DNA of 5,610 nucleotides. Origin: JAAYCI01 sp964367945. Lineage in GTDB: Bacteria > Bacillota > Clostridia > Oscillospirales > Ruminococcaceae. Under the pieces are notes generated by a model that was not told where the DNA came from, did not search any database, and worked only from the letters and a program-made list of their open reading frames with translations. Position numbers and translations under genes: made by a program. The stretch covers positions 1 to 5,610 of the forward strand of contig CAYIZZ010000128.1 in NCBI GenBank assembly GCA_964367945.1, read 5' to 3'. Below, piece by piece: positions 1-5,539 of the stretch (within the stretch, counting starts at the first letter, position 1; each line of letters begins with the position of its first letter).

Positions 1-1238
1 TAGATGCCTTGATAATACACCTCGAACTTGTCGGTTTCGATGGCGTCTTTTAGCATTTCTATGATTAAGTTTCGACGCTTCATGGTGGTGACAACAGATT
101 GATTGTAAAAGAAATTTGTCTCGCCAGTGGTTTTCTTGGCAGTGGAGATGGAGTAGTCAATGGCAGAGATAATCTCCTTAGCATCCTGACCAAACAACGG
201 GAAATCGACACGGGAATATACAAGATCTAAAGTGAGACGCGAGTTGTCGTAAGTGTATGGCTTGCAGATTTCAAGCATTACGTTTTTCAGTACTTCGTTT
301 TCGCTGTCGATATCATCGTTGTGAAGCGCTAAATAGGCAAACTCATCTCCACCGTATCTGTATAGGTTTTTTGCAGGCAACTTCTCACGCATGCGTGAGG
401 CCAGCCCTGAAAGCACAGCATCGCCAAAAGCAAGGCCCAGCCGATCGTTTATGCTTTTGAAGTTCACTATACTGAAAACAGCGAGGTAGTATGGCGCGTT
501 TTTGTCGCTGAGGTGCTTTAGGTGCAGCGCAAGTGTTTGGCGGTTGGACAGCTCGGTGAGGGAGTCCATGGACTTTGACACGCTGAGGATGTACAGATGG
601 ACCACCAAAAGGCCGCACACGCACGCAATACCGGAAAGCTGAACTTCGGGGATGAATAGTTGTAGGCTGAAAATCACGGTGGATATCATGAAATTGACGC
701 AAATGATGGACAAAACATTTATCTGTGGCGAGCGCCTGTGGTGTAAAGTAAAGAAAATCAAAATGGCAAAATATAAAAACGCGATGTAGTAAGAAATATG
801 GTTCCACGGGCCTTTTACATAGCCATACCCTGCGCTGAACTCGAAAATAAGGTTGTGTAAGGGGTTTAGCGCGACAAATATAAGGTAAGCTAAATATGGC
901 AAAAGAACCCACCAAAACTTTACAAGAAAAGAGGAGTAGGTGTTGCCGCCGTAAACAATGGACATGGCGTAGACAACATAAAACGGAGCTAGTATGGGCG
1001 AGGCAATAAAATAAAGCTGGCGCAATAAATTAGGCAGCCAGATAGGGAAATCTTGATAATAATTGCTTACAGAAAGGCAGGCGATGGTCACAACTATGGA
1101 GGTGGCTGTGATGGCATACATCCATTTAAGGCCCCTGTACCTGTCGGTGATGATGGCGTCGTCGTAGAAAAAACCTATCATAGCAACAGATATGATAAGT
1201 AAAGCTGAATATTCCGCAGCAAGATTGTAATGAATCAC
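1..1238 (-). CDS. Seven-TM membrane GGDEF-EAL protein, 3' end cut by window edge
   Basis: A c-di-GMP signalling protein of which the first 412 residues are visible; the rest lies beyond position 1. The GTG start at 1236-1238 is chosen because an AAGGAG site lies 6 bases upstream; no in-frame ATG is seen just upstream. About seven hydrophobic helices are seen, at residues 8-24, 39-57, 73-96, 105-124, 148-165, 174-195 and 203-221, suggesting a membrane sensor with the output in the cytoplasm. The GGDEF domain runs from about 222 to 375 with DSLTELSNR (consensus DxLTGLxNR), the guanine-side residues N264 and D273, and an intact RYGGDEF at 294-300. The Asp that normally binds metal in the DxDxFK segment is Ser256 (FSIVNFK), so cyclase activity is doubtful. 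No RxxD inhibitory site is seen. An EAL domain begins at about 390 (FEVYYQGI) and is truncated, so its catalytic state is unknown. It has its own promoter, downstream of another GGDEF-EAL gene. Family assignment is firm; the activity is inferred. Confidence 0.93.
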   Translation of the reverse strand, partial: MIHYNLAAEYSALLIISVAMIGFFYDDAIITDRYRGLKWMYAITATSIVVTIACLSVSNYYQDFPIWLPNLLRQLYFIASPILAPFYVVYAMSIVYGGNTYSSFLVKFWWVLLPYLAYLIFVALNPLHNLIFEFSAGYGYVKGPWNHISYYIAFLYFAILIFFTLHHRRSPQINVLSIICVNFMISTVIFSLQLFIPEVQLSGIACVCGLLVVHLYILSVSKSMDSLTELSNRQTLALHLKHLSDKNAPYYLAVFSIVNFKSINDRLGLAFGDAVLSGLASRMREKLPAKNLYRYGGDEFAYLALHNDDIDSENEVLKNVMLEICKPYTYDNSRLTLDLVYSRVDFPLFGQDAKEIISAIDYSISTAKKTTGETNFFYNQSVVTTMKRRNLIIEMLKDAIETDKFEVYYQGI

Positions 1239-1244
1239 AAGAAG

Positions 1245-1250
1245 CTCCTT
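1245..1250 (-). promoter_or_regulatory. Ribosome binding site fixing the GTG start of the seven-TM GGDEF-EAL gene
   Basis: The minus strand reads AAGGAG here, a perfect Shine-Dalgarno core, 6 bases before GTG at 1238. It decides the start codon: the TTG one base earlier is out of frame and runs straight into TGA, and no in-frame ATG is found in the upstream leader. Confidence 0.85.
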
Positions 1251-1324
1251 TTTACAAAATATGCAGAAATATATGAGAATGTGATTATTAAATGCTTTAA
1301 GAAAATAAAAACTACTACATAATA

Positions 1325-1353
1325 AGTATATCTCACTAAATGACATATTGCAA
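1325..1353 (-). promoter_or_regulatory. Putative sigma-A promoter of the seven-TM GGDEF-EAL gene
   Basis: On the minus strand TTGCAA (1348-1353, -35, four of six consensus bases) is followed after exactly 17 bases by TATACT (1325-1330, -10, five of six). Transcription would start near 1318, giving a leader of about 80 bases before the GTG. The promoter lies downstream of a strong terminator, which supports independent expression of this gene. The -35 overlaps the edge of a long interrupted palindrome (1351-1379), so binding of a regulator there would affect polymerase access. Prediction by eye only. Confidence 0.6.
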
Positions 1354-1379
1354 CACGATTCACCATGTGAAAAGTGTTG
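1351..1379. promoter_or_regulatory. 29-bp interrupted palindrome overlapping the -35, candidate operator
   Basis: The plus strand shows CAACAC (1351-1356), two unpaired bases, TTCAC (1359-1363), CAT, GTGAA (1367-1371), two unpaired bases, then GTGTTG (1374-1379). Eleven base pairs of symmetry surround a 3-base centre. It overlaps three bases of the predicted -35 and extends upstream. No T-run follows on either strand, so it is not an intrinsic terminator. I infer a binding site for a dimeric regulator; I do not recognise it as the site of a known family. Confidence 0.45.
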
Positions 1380-1396
1380 AAACTGACAGTTTTCAA
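1377..1396. repeat. Second inverted repeat next to the 29-bp palindrome
   Basis: TTGAAACTG (1377-1385), a single central A, then CAGTTTTCAA (1387-1396). The inner AAACTG-A-CAGTTT is a perfect 6-bp dyad, and the outer TTGAAA/TTTTCAA extends it with one extra T. It shares its first three bases with the neighbouring 29-bp palindrome, so the two dyads are contiguous upstream of the -35. It could be a second operator half or chance symmetry in AT-rich DNA. Confidence 0.35.
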
Positions 1397-1463
1397 ATTA
1401 TTTACAAGTGGGAAATAGATGAGAAATAAGACTATCATAAAATGAACACGGAAACAGCAAAAT

Positions 1464-1515
1464 AAAAAAAGACACCGGCGCATGTGCGTAAAACACAATG
1501 GTTTGGTGTCTTTTT
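1464..1515 (-). terminator. Rho-independent terminator after the dCache GGDEF-EAL gene
   Basis: Read on the minus strand, AAAAAGACACC (1515-1505) pairs with GGTGTCTTTTT (1476-1466), an 11-bp stem ending in a run of seven T and then A and TTTT. It starts 12 bases after the stop codon at 1528. The 28-base loop can form an inner helix (CATTGTG at 1500-1494 with CACATG at 1486-1481, one bulged T, 7-base loop). The plus strand also reads GGTGTC followed by TTTTTGTTTT, so it could work in both directions. It separates the two GGDEF-EAL genes into independent transcripts. Confidence 0.85.
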
Positions 1516-1527
1516 GTTTTGAAAAAA

Positions 1528-3741
1528 TTAGGTGTCTGAAGAAATAAGCTGCTTGAAATCTGAAATGGGCATGGGCTTTGCGTAGTAGTAGCCCTGAACA
1601 GAGTAGCAACCCACAGACTTTAGGAAATCTACGTGTTCTTTGGTTTCGATGCCCTCGGCAACCACAACCGAGCCAAGGTTCTTGACAAGGTCTATTACGC
1701 CTTCCACCACAACACGGCCGTCGTCGTCGTCGTCCTGGCCGGTGAAGAAGCTTCTGTCCAGCTTTATGGTGTCTACCTTGTATTCTTTCAGCATGCCTAA
1801 AGATGAGTATCCCGAGCCGAAGTCGTCTATCGAAACAGCAAAACCCTCGGAACGAAGCTGGATGATGGTGCTTTTTAGTGTGTCGTTGTTTTCAAGGATG
1901 ATGGTTTCGGTGAGCTCTATTTCAAGATAGTTTAAGGGTACGTTGTAGCTTTGTGCAATCTTCTTGATTTCTTGCACGAAGTTTGGATTATTGAAATGTA
2001 GGCGCGAGAAATTGACAGAAATGGGAACATACGGCAAGGATTCGCTTTGGCATTTTGCAAGGAACCTGCAAGCTTGGGCGAACATGTATTTGTCCAGCTG
2101 GATGATGAACTTGTTTTTCTCGAACAATGGGATGAAATCGCCCGGGAAGATTATGTTTCCGTTTGGCTCGATCCAGCGAACCAGCGCCTCGGCGCCGACA
2201 ATGTGCTCGTCACTAAGGCGGTATTTTGGCTGTAGGAATAGCTTGAACTCGTAGTGAGCAAGGGCGTCTTCCATTTTGTTGGTCAGCTCGGTGAGGTGGA
2301 TAAGATGCTGCTTGAACTTATCGTCGTAGTCCCACACGATGAAAGAGTTGCTTTGGGCTTTTGCAAAGCTGTGGGCCATGCCAACCTTGCTGACCATCTC
2401 GTCGGCGCTTTTTTCGGTTGGCTCTAGGTAGTATCTGCCATACCTGAAGTTGAACATGTGCTTTTTCATAGCGGGAATGGCAAGCTTTATGCTGAGACTG
2501 AAGTGGTCGGAAGCTAAAAACTCACTTACCACCGCTGTTTGGGCGAAAAGAATGAACTCGTCTGTGCCGATGCGCGCACAGTGGACATTGTCGCCTTGGA
2601 TGGTGCGAAGTACATCCGCTACCTTGCATAAAACGTCGTTGCCGATGTTAAAGCCGTATATTTCATTGATGGCCTTGAAATCGGCCATGTCTATTTTGAC
2701 TAAAACGTAATTGTTGCCATCAAAACCTTTCTGTGAGACGATTTTTTGAAGATCAAGCTTGAACTTGACAAGGTTTGGAAGGCCGGTGAGCTTGTCGTAA
2801 TAGGCCACTTCCTCGACTTCTTTCAGCGAAAGCCTGCGTGTCCATAAAATGTATATGAGCAAAGCGGTGAATGCTATAAATAAGCTGAGGCTGACAACAA
2901 TCATGCTAAAGGTGATGGTGTCGGCGCTGTCGTTGATGTCGCTTTCTGAAATTTCGAAAAACAGCGACCAATCGGATATATTTAGAGGTTGATATAGGCC
3001 ATATTTGAGATCGCCATCTATGGTGAAGTTGACCTCGCCCGCGGTGAGGTTGGCAAAATCGGATAAAACTGAATCGTATGAGCGGCCGTCTTCAAACTCG
3101 GCATTTTTAAAGTTTTCAAAAGAAATATCGAAGGGGTAGCTGTGGACAAGAATTTCGCCGGTGCTGTCGACAATCATGGAGTTTCCGCTGGAGTCGCCGA
3201 TGCTTTGCAAAACGCTGGTGAAATATACAACATCATACTCGGCTACAACCACTGCCTGAACAATGCCCTCGTAAAAAACAGGCGCTATGGTGGCGATAAC
3301 ATATTCGCCGGTGGCTTGTGATACATAAACCCCACTGAGGATGTTTTCACCCTCGAAAACATGGTGGAAATAGGGGTTGTCTGAAATATTAATAATATCA
3401 CGAGTGGCCGAAGACAGGCCATTGCCATTGGTATCGGCTATGTATAAAGTGGATATGTTGAAACGTTCCAGCCAGACGTCCATGTATCGGTACAAGGTGT
3501 CGGGATCGTTGGCTATATGCTGTAAAAGATCGACTATACTTTGGATGTTTTGCTCGTTGCTTTCAATAACAATGGAAATGATGTTTTTTTCTTCGTTGGC
3601 GATACGATCCAGCCTGTCTTTCGCCGTGACATCAAGCTCGTTGAAAACCATGTTATTAAACCAAACAATAGCGGATATGTTTAGCAAAACAATTATTATT
3701 AATATTAGTATAAATTTGTAATGGTGTGGCCGTCTTTTCAT
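1528..3741 (-). CDS. dCache-GGDEF-EAL membrane protein, predicted c-di-GMP phosphodiesterase
   Basis: Complete at 737 residues. Order: TM helix 10-28; extracytoplasmic dCache-type sensor about 30-275, with typical features such as NPYFHHVFEG (122-131), ATGEYVIATIAPVF (143-156) and IVDSTGEILVH (190-200); TM helix 277-300; GGDEF domain about 312-470; EAL domain about 485-737. The GGDEF domain is degenerate: the signature reads RIGTDEF (T393 for Gly), the guanine-contacting Asp is N368, and no RxxD I-site is seen, although the metal-side D351 remains. The EAL domain has every catalytic residue of the family at standard spacing: E518 of EAL, N577, E609, D639-D640, K660, E696 and Q716. I infer that it hydrolyses c-di-GMP to pGpG at the membrane in response to an outside ligand, with the GGDEF part regulatory or inert. 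A run of five Asp (670-674) sits just after the KLDRSFF segment. It is single-promoter, single-terminator, and next to a second GGDEF-EAL gene. The ligand is unknown. Confidence 0.96.
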   Translation of the reverse strand: MKRRPHHYKFILILIIIVLLNISAIVWFNNMVFNELDVTAKDRLDRIANEEKNIISIVIESNEQNIQSIVDLLQHIANDPDTLYRYMDVWLERFNISTLYIADTNGNGLSSATRDIINISDNPYFHHVFEGENILSGVYVSQATGEYVIATIAPVFYEGIVQAVVVAEYDVVYFTSVLQSIGDSSGNSMIVDSTGEILVHSYPFDISFENFKNAEFEDGRSYDSVLSDFANLTAGEVNFTIDGDLKYGLYQPLNISDWSLFFEISESDINDSADTITFSMIVVSLSLFIAFTALLIYILWTRRLSLKEVEEVAYYDKLTGLPNLVKFKLDLQKIVSQKGFDGNNYVLVKIDMADFKAINEIYGFNIGNDVLCKVADVLRTIQGDNVHCARIGTDEFILFAQTAVVSEFLASDHFSLSIKLAIPAMKKHMFNFRYGRYYLEPTEKSADEMVSKVGMAHSFAKAQSNSFIVWDYDDKFKQHLIHLTELTNKMEDALAHYEFKLFLQPKYRLSDEHIVGAEALVRWIEPNGNIIFPGDFIPLFEKNKFIIQLDKYMFAQACRFLAKCQSESLPYVPISVNFSRLHFNNPNFVQEIKKIAQSYNVPLNYLEIELTETIILENNDTLKSTIIQLRSEGFAVSIDDFGSGYSSLGMLKEYKVDTIKLDRSFFTGQDDDDDGRVVVEGVIDLVKNLGSVVVAEGIETKEHVDFLKSVGCYSVQGYYYAKPMPISDFKQLISSDT
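1720..1734 (-). repeat. Five-unit GAC trinucleotide repeat inside the EAL domain
   Basis: Five perfect tandem GAC codons (GTC on the plus strand) encode Asp670-Asp674 in the loop between the catalytic Lys segment and the next helix of the EAL domain. Changes in copy number would stay in frame. The loop is a variable region of EAL proteins, so the repeat is probably tolerated and not functional. Confidence 0.7.
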
Positions 3742-3750
3742 GAAACAAAA

Positions 3751-3758
3751 TCACATCC
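3751..3758 (-). promoter_or_regulatory. Weak, extended Shine-Dalgarno of the dCache GGDEF-EAL gene
   Basis: The minus strand reads GGATGTGA, matching the extended anti-SD complement GGAGGTGA with one mismatch and ending 9 bases before the ATG at 3741. The other three genes here have uninterrupted AGGAG cores. The ATG inside this site is followed at once by TGA and cannot be the start. Translation of this gene may be comparatively weak. Confidence 0.5.
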
Positions 3759-3847
3759 GTTTAGAATAATAATAGTGTAAAAAAATGAAGAAAAAGGCAA
3801 ATTGTGAATTTTAAAATAATAATATAGTATCAATAAAAACACCGTGC

Positions 3848-3863
3848 AATTAATCAATTAATT
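3848..3863. repeat. AT-only inverted repeat at the predicted transcription start
   Basis: AATTAAT (3848-3854), a 2-base centre CA, then ATTAATT (3857-3863), perfectly symmetric. It overlaps the -10 and the expected start point of the dCache gene promoter, where a repressor could act. The base composition is so AT-biased that chance symmetry is a real alternative. Confidence 0.3.
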
Positions 3864-3890
3864 ATATTATAAATGTGAAGAGAAAGTCAA
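3861..3890 (-). promoter_or_regulatory. Putative sigma-A promoter of the dCache GGDEF-EAL gene
   Basis: The minus strand has TTGACT (3885-3890, -35, five of six) and TATAAT (3861-3866, perfect -10) separated by 18 bases. A second overlapping TATAAT lies at 3866-3871, but at only 13 bases from the -35. Transcription would start near 3854, giving an AT-rich leader of about 110 bases. I see no GEMM or other known riboswitch in the leader. The promoter begins only 11 bases after the stop of the small membrane protein gene, and no terminator lies between them, so read-through is also possible. Confidence 0.65.
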
Positions 3891-3901
3891 TGAAATTGTG
3901 A

Positions 3902-4135
3902 TCAAATAATTAAAGTGAAATATCCCATGCAAAGAGCGATGACGCACACAAGATATAGGCATGCCGTCAGGGGTTCTTTGTGGCGTAAGCTTAAGATGAT
4001 GTTTAGGCCGCCTGTGACGATGGTAGCGAGCACTACCATCAGCCATGTGAACATGCCACGTATGTATATGAACTCAAGGATGGTGAGCACGGCAACTATC
4101 AAAAATGCTATCTGTGAATATTTTTTTAGTTTCAT
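3902..4135 (-). CDS. Small three-TM membrane protein downstream of mtaB, function unknown
   Basis: A complete 77-residue protein that I do not recognise as a named family. It begins MKLKKYS and is almost entirely hydrophobic, with predicted helices at about 8-25, 29-50 and 56-77. The basic N-terminus and the basic loop RHKEP (51-55) suggest N-in, C-out topology under the positive-inside rule. The C-terminus ends in the membrane (YFTLII). The ATG at 4133-4135 has an AAGGAG site (4141-4146) 5 bases upstream, so the gene is very probably translated. It starts 20 bases after the mtaB stop, with its ribosome binding site inside that gap, and has no promoter of its own that I can see, so it is likely the second gene of an mtaB operon. 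No cofactor or catalytic motif is visible. Reality as a gene is likely; its role is unknown. Confidence 0.8.
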   Translation of the reverse strand: MKLKKYSQIAFLIVAVLTILEFIYIRGMFTWLMVVLATIVTGGLNIILSLRHKEPLTACLYLVCVIALCMGYFTLII

Positions 4136-4155
4136 TGTAGCTCCTTTTTGAGTTT

Positions 4156-5445
4156 TTATTTGTCGGTTTCTTGTAGTAAATCTGCGGTGCAGTGGGTTCC
4201 GTCAAAATCTGAGATGGTAACGGTGAATATCTTGCCGGTAGAGTCTTTTGGTGCGGTGGTGCGAATGGGGATGTATAAATCGGTGAAGCCGGTGTATGTG
4301 CCGTCTTCGCCCATGCTTTCAAGTAGCGCCGGCGCAGTGGTTTTTATGTGGGTTGTAATGATGTCGGTGCGGATGTCGTCGGCACAAGACTTCATTATCT
4401 TTGCACGAGAGTTTTTTATATCGGTGGGGATTTGAGCATCGAAATCTGCCGCAGGGGTGCCTTTTCGTGCTGAAAATGGGAAAACGTGGACCTTTAAAAA
4501 CTGCATCTCGCGCATAAAAGAAAGGCTTTGCTCAAACTCTGCGTCGTCTTCACCGGGAAAGCCGACAATGATATCGGTGGTGAAGGTGGCGTTTGGCATG
4601 GCGTCGCGCAGGCGCGTGACTAATGACCGATACTGCGATGTGGTGTATGGTCTGCGCATACGACGTAGTGTGGCGTCGCATCCACTTTGTAAAGACAGAT
4701 GGAAGTGTCGACATAGTTTTTTGCACGAGGCAAAGCGGGATATGGTGTCACCGGTGAAAAAGTCGGGGTCAAGGCTGGATAAGCGCAGGCGTAAAACACC
4801 CGAAATGGCGGAGATTTCCTCGACTAAATCGGCAAGGGTGCTGCCGATATCACGGCCGTATGACGAAAGATTGATGCCGGTGAAGACAATCTCGCGTGGG
4901 GCTGACTGCGTTAAAATGCGAACCTCGTCTGCGATATCAGACACAAGGCGGCTGCGTGACGGACCACGTGCTTTTGGGATGATGCAGTATGCACAGCGGC
5001 GGTTGCATCCGTCTTGGACCTTGATGAAAGTGCGGGTGCGGAAAAGTGCCTGCGCCGCAGGAAGATGCTCGAACTCGGTAGAGTGATCGCCGATAGCAAT
5101 GACGGGTCTGCCGGTGGTTATGTATGTTTCGATGTGCCGGATAAGCGAGGTGCGCTGGGTGGTGCCTGTGATGACATCGGCGCACGGGAGGCTGTCGGGG
5201 AATGCCTGGGGTGCACATCCCGTTAAAACAGTGATGACATGTGGGTTTTTGTGCTTTGCACGTGTGAGGGCACGGCGGCTTTTGCTATCGCCACCGGCAG
5301 TGACTGTGCAGCTGTTTACAATGAAAATGTCGTATGAGTCGTCTTTTGTGACGATGGTGTATCCGGCAAGGCGGAAAAGCTCTTGCATGGCGTTGGTTTC
5401 GTTTTGGTTGACCTTGCAACCTAGGGTGTAAAATGCAACTTTCAA
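4156..5445 (-). CDS. mtaB: tRNA t6A37 methylthiotransferase MtaB (radical SAM)
   Basis: MtaB (YqeV in Bacillus subtilis) adds a methylthio group to C2 of N6-threonylcarbamoyladenosine at tRNA position 37, giving ms2t6A, which aids decoding. At 429 residues it is of the usual length. The N-terminal UPF0004 domain has Cys10 (TLGCKVNQ), Cys46 (NSCTVT) and Cys77 (LTGC), expected to hold the auxiliary [4Fe-4S] cluster. The radical SAM core has the CxxxCxxC motif at Cys147, Cys151 and Cys154 (DGCNRRCAYCIIPKARG). SLQSGCD (251-257) and TDIIVGFPGE (290-299) are typical of methylthiotransferases. A TRAM-like tRNA-binding end lies at about 370-427. The TLGCKVNQ and K/R-rich CTVT region favour MtaB over MiaB or RimO. 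The start is TTG (5443-5445), supported by AGGAG 7 bases upstream. It has a plausible promoter at 5502-5531 and is followed closely by a small membrane protein gene. No key residue is missing. Confidence 0.96.
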   Translation of the reverse strand: MKVAFYTLGCKVNQNETNAMQELFRLAGYTIVTKDDSYDIFIVNSCTVTAGGDSKSRRALTRAKHKNPHVITVLTGCAPQAFPDSLPCADVITGTTQRTSLIRHIETYITTGRPVIAIGDHSTEFEHLPAAQALFRTRTFIKVQDGCNRRCAYCIIPKARGPSRSRLVSDIADEVRILTQSAPREIVFTGINLSSYGRDIGSTLADLVEEISAISGVLRLRLSSLDPDFFTGDTISRFASCKKLCRHFHLSLQSGCDATLRRMRRPYTTSQYRSLVTRLRDAMPNATFTTDIIVGFPGEDDAEFEQSLSFMREMQFLKVHVFPFSARKGTPAADFDAQIPTDIKNSRAKIMKSCADDIRTDIITTHIKTTAPALLESMGEDGTYTGFTDLYIPIRTTAPKDSTGKIFTVTISDFDGTHCTADLLQETDK

Positions 5446-5452
5446 GTATATT

Positions 5453-5457
5453 CTCCT
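5453..5457 (-). promoter_or_regulatory. Ribosome binding site fixing the TTG start of mtaB
   Basis: The minus strand reads AGGAG (extended AGGAGAA) 7 bases before TTG at 5445. Translation from this TTG gives MKVAFYTLGC, the normal N-terminus of the family with the first cluster Cys at position 10, so the rare start is well supported. Confidence 0.8.
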
Positions 5458-5476
5458 GTGTGAAGTGGTGTGCCTT

Positions 5477-5491
5477 ACATTATATTAATGT
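5477..5491. repeat. 15-bp palindrome in the mtaB leader
   Basis: ACATTA (5477-5482), a 3-base centre, TAATGT (5486-5491), perfectly symmetric. It lies just downstream of the predicted mtaB transcription start near 5495, so it could be an operator or a weak leader hairpin. It is AT-rich and short, so chance is possible. Confidence 0.3.
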
Positions 5492-5501
5492 GTATTATAT
5501 A

Positions 5502-5531
5502 AGTATACTGTAGCACCCCACTTATCGTCAA
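5502..5531 (-). promoter_or_regulatory. Putative sigma-A promoter of mtaB and the small membrane protein gene
   Basis: The minus strand has TTGACG (5526-5531, -35, five of six) and TATACT (5502-5507, -10, five of six) spaced by 18 bases, with start expected near 5495 and a leader of about 50 bases. A TATAAT at 5494-5499 is too far from this -35. The -35 sits inside a GC-rich dyad at 5513-5539. No other promoter is seen before the small gene, so this one probably serves both. Confidence 0.55.
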
Positions 5532-5539
5532 GGTGGTGC
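5513..5539. repeat. GC-rich dyad enclosing the mtaB -35
   Basis: GCA (5513-5515) pairs with TGC (5537-5539) and CCAC (5518-5521) with GTGG (5533-5536), with two unpaired C at 5516-5517 and an 11-base centre that contains most of the -35 hexamer. An alternative pairing is GCACC with GGTGC. No T-run follows on either strand, so it is not a clear terminator of the upstream gene. It may be an operator or chance. Confidence 0.3.

Larger units (their letters stand above)
3742..3901. other. AT-rich intergenic leader region
   Basis: This 160-base gap between the small membrane protein gene and the dCache GGDEF-EAL gene holds the promoter, the AT-only inverted repeat and the weak ribosome binding site listed separately. 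The remaining sequence, about 3760-3847, is nearly all A/T with short poly-T tracts on the minus strand. I see no coding capacity, terminator or structured RNA in it. Confidence 0.6.

Noticed and set aside
385..915. A 176-codon open frame on the minus strand.
   Set aside because: It lies wholly within the seven-TM GGDEF-EAL gene in another frame. The true frame gives recognisable membrane helices and RYGGDEF.
1351..1379. The 29-bp palindrome as a second terminator after the dCache gene.
   Set aside because: Neither strand has a T-run after the stem, and a strong terminator already lies upstream at 1464-1515.
1235..1609. A 124-codon open frame on the minus strand across the intergenic region.
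   Set aside because: It starts inside the EAL gene in another frame, passes through the terminator, ends within the ribosome-binding and start region of the next gene, has no good ribosome binding site, and its translation looks like out-of-frame AT-rich sequence.
3742..3860. A c-di-GMP riboswitch in the leader of the dCache GGDEF-EAL gene.
   Set aside because: Such riboswitches can control c-di-GMP genes, but the leader is nearly all A/T and lacks the conserved GC-containing stems and tetraloop receptor of GEMM class I or the pseudoknot elements of class II.
4457..5086. A 209-codon plus-strand open frame.
   Set aside because: It is antisense to mtaB, rich in Arg and Ser as expected for a shadow frame, and has no family resemblance; mtaB is certain.
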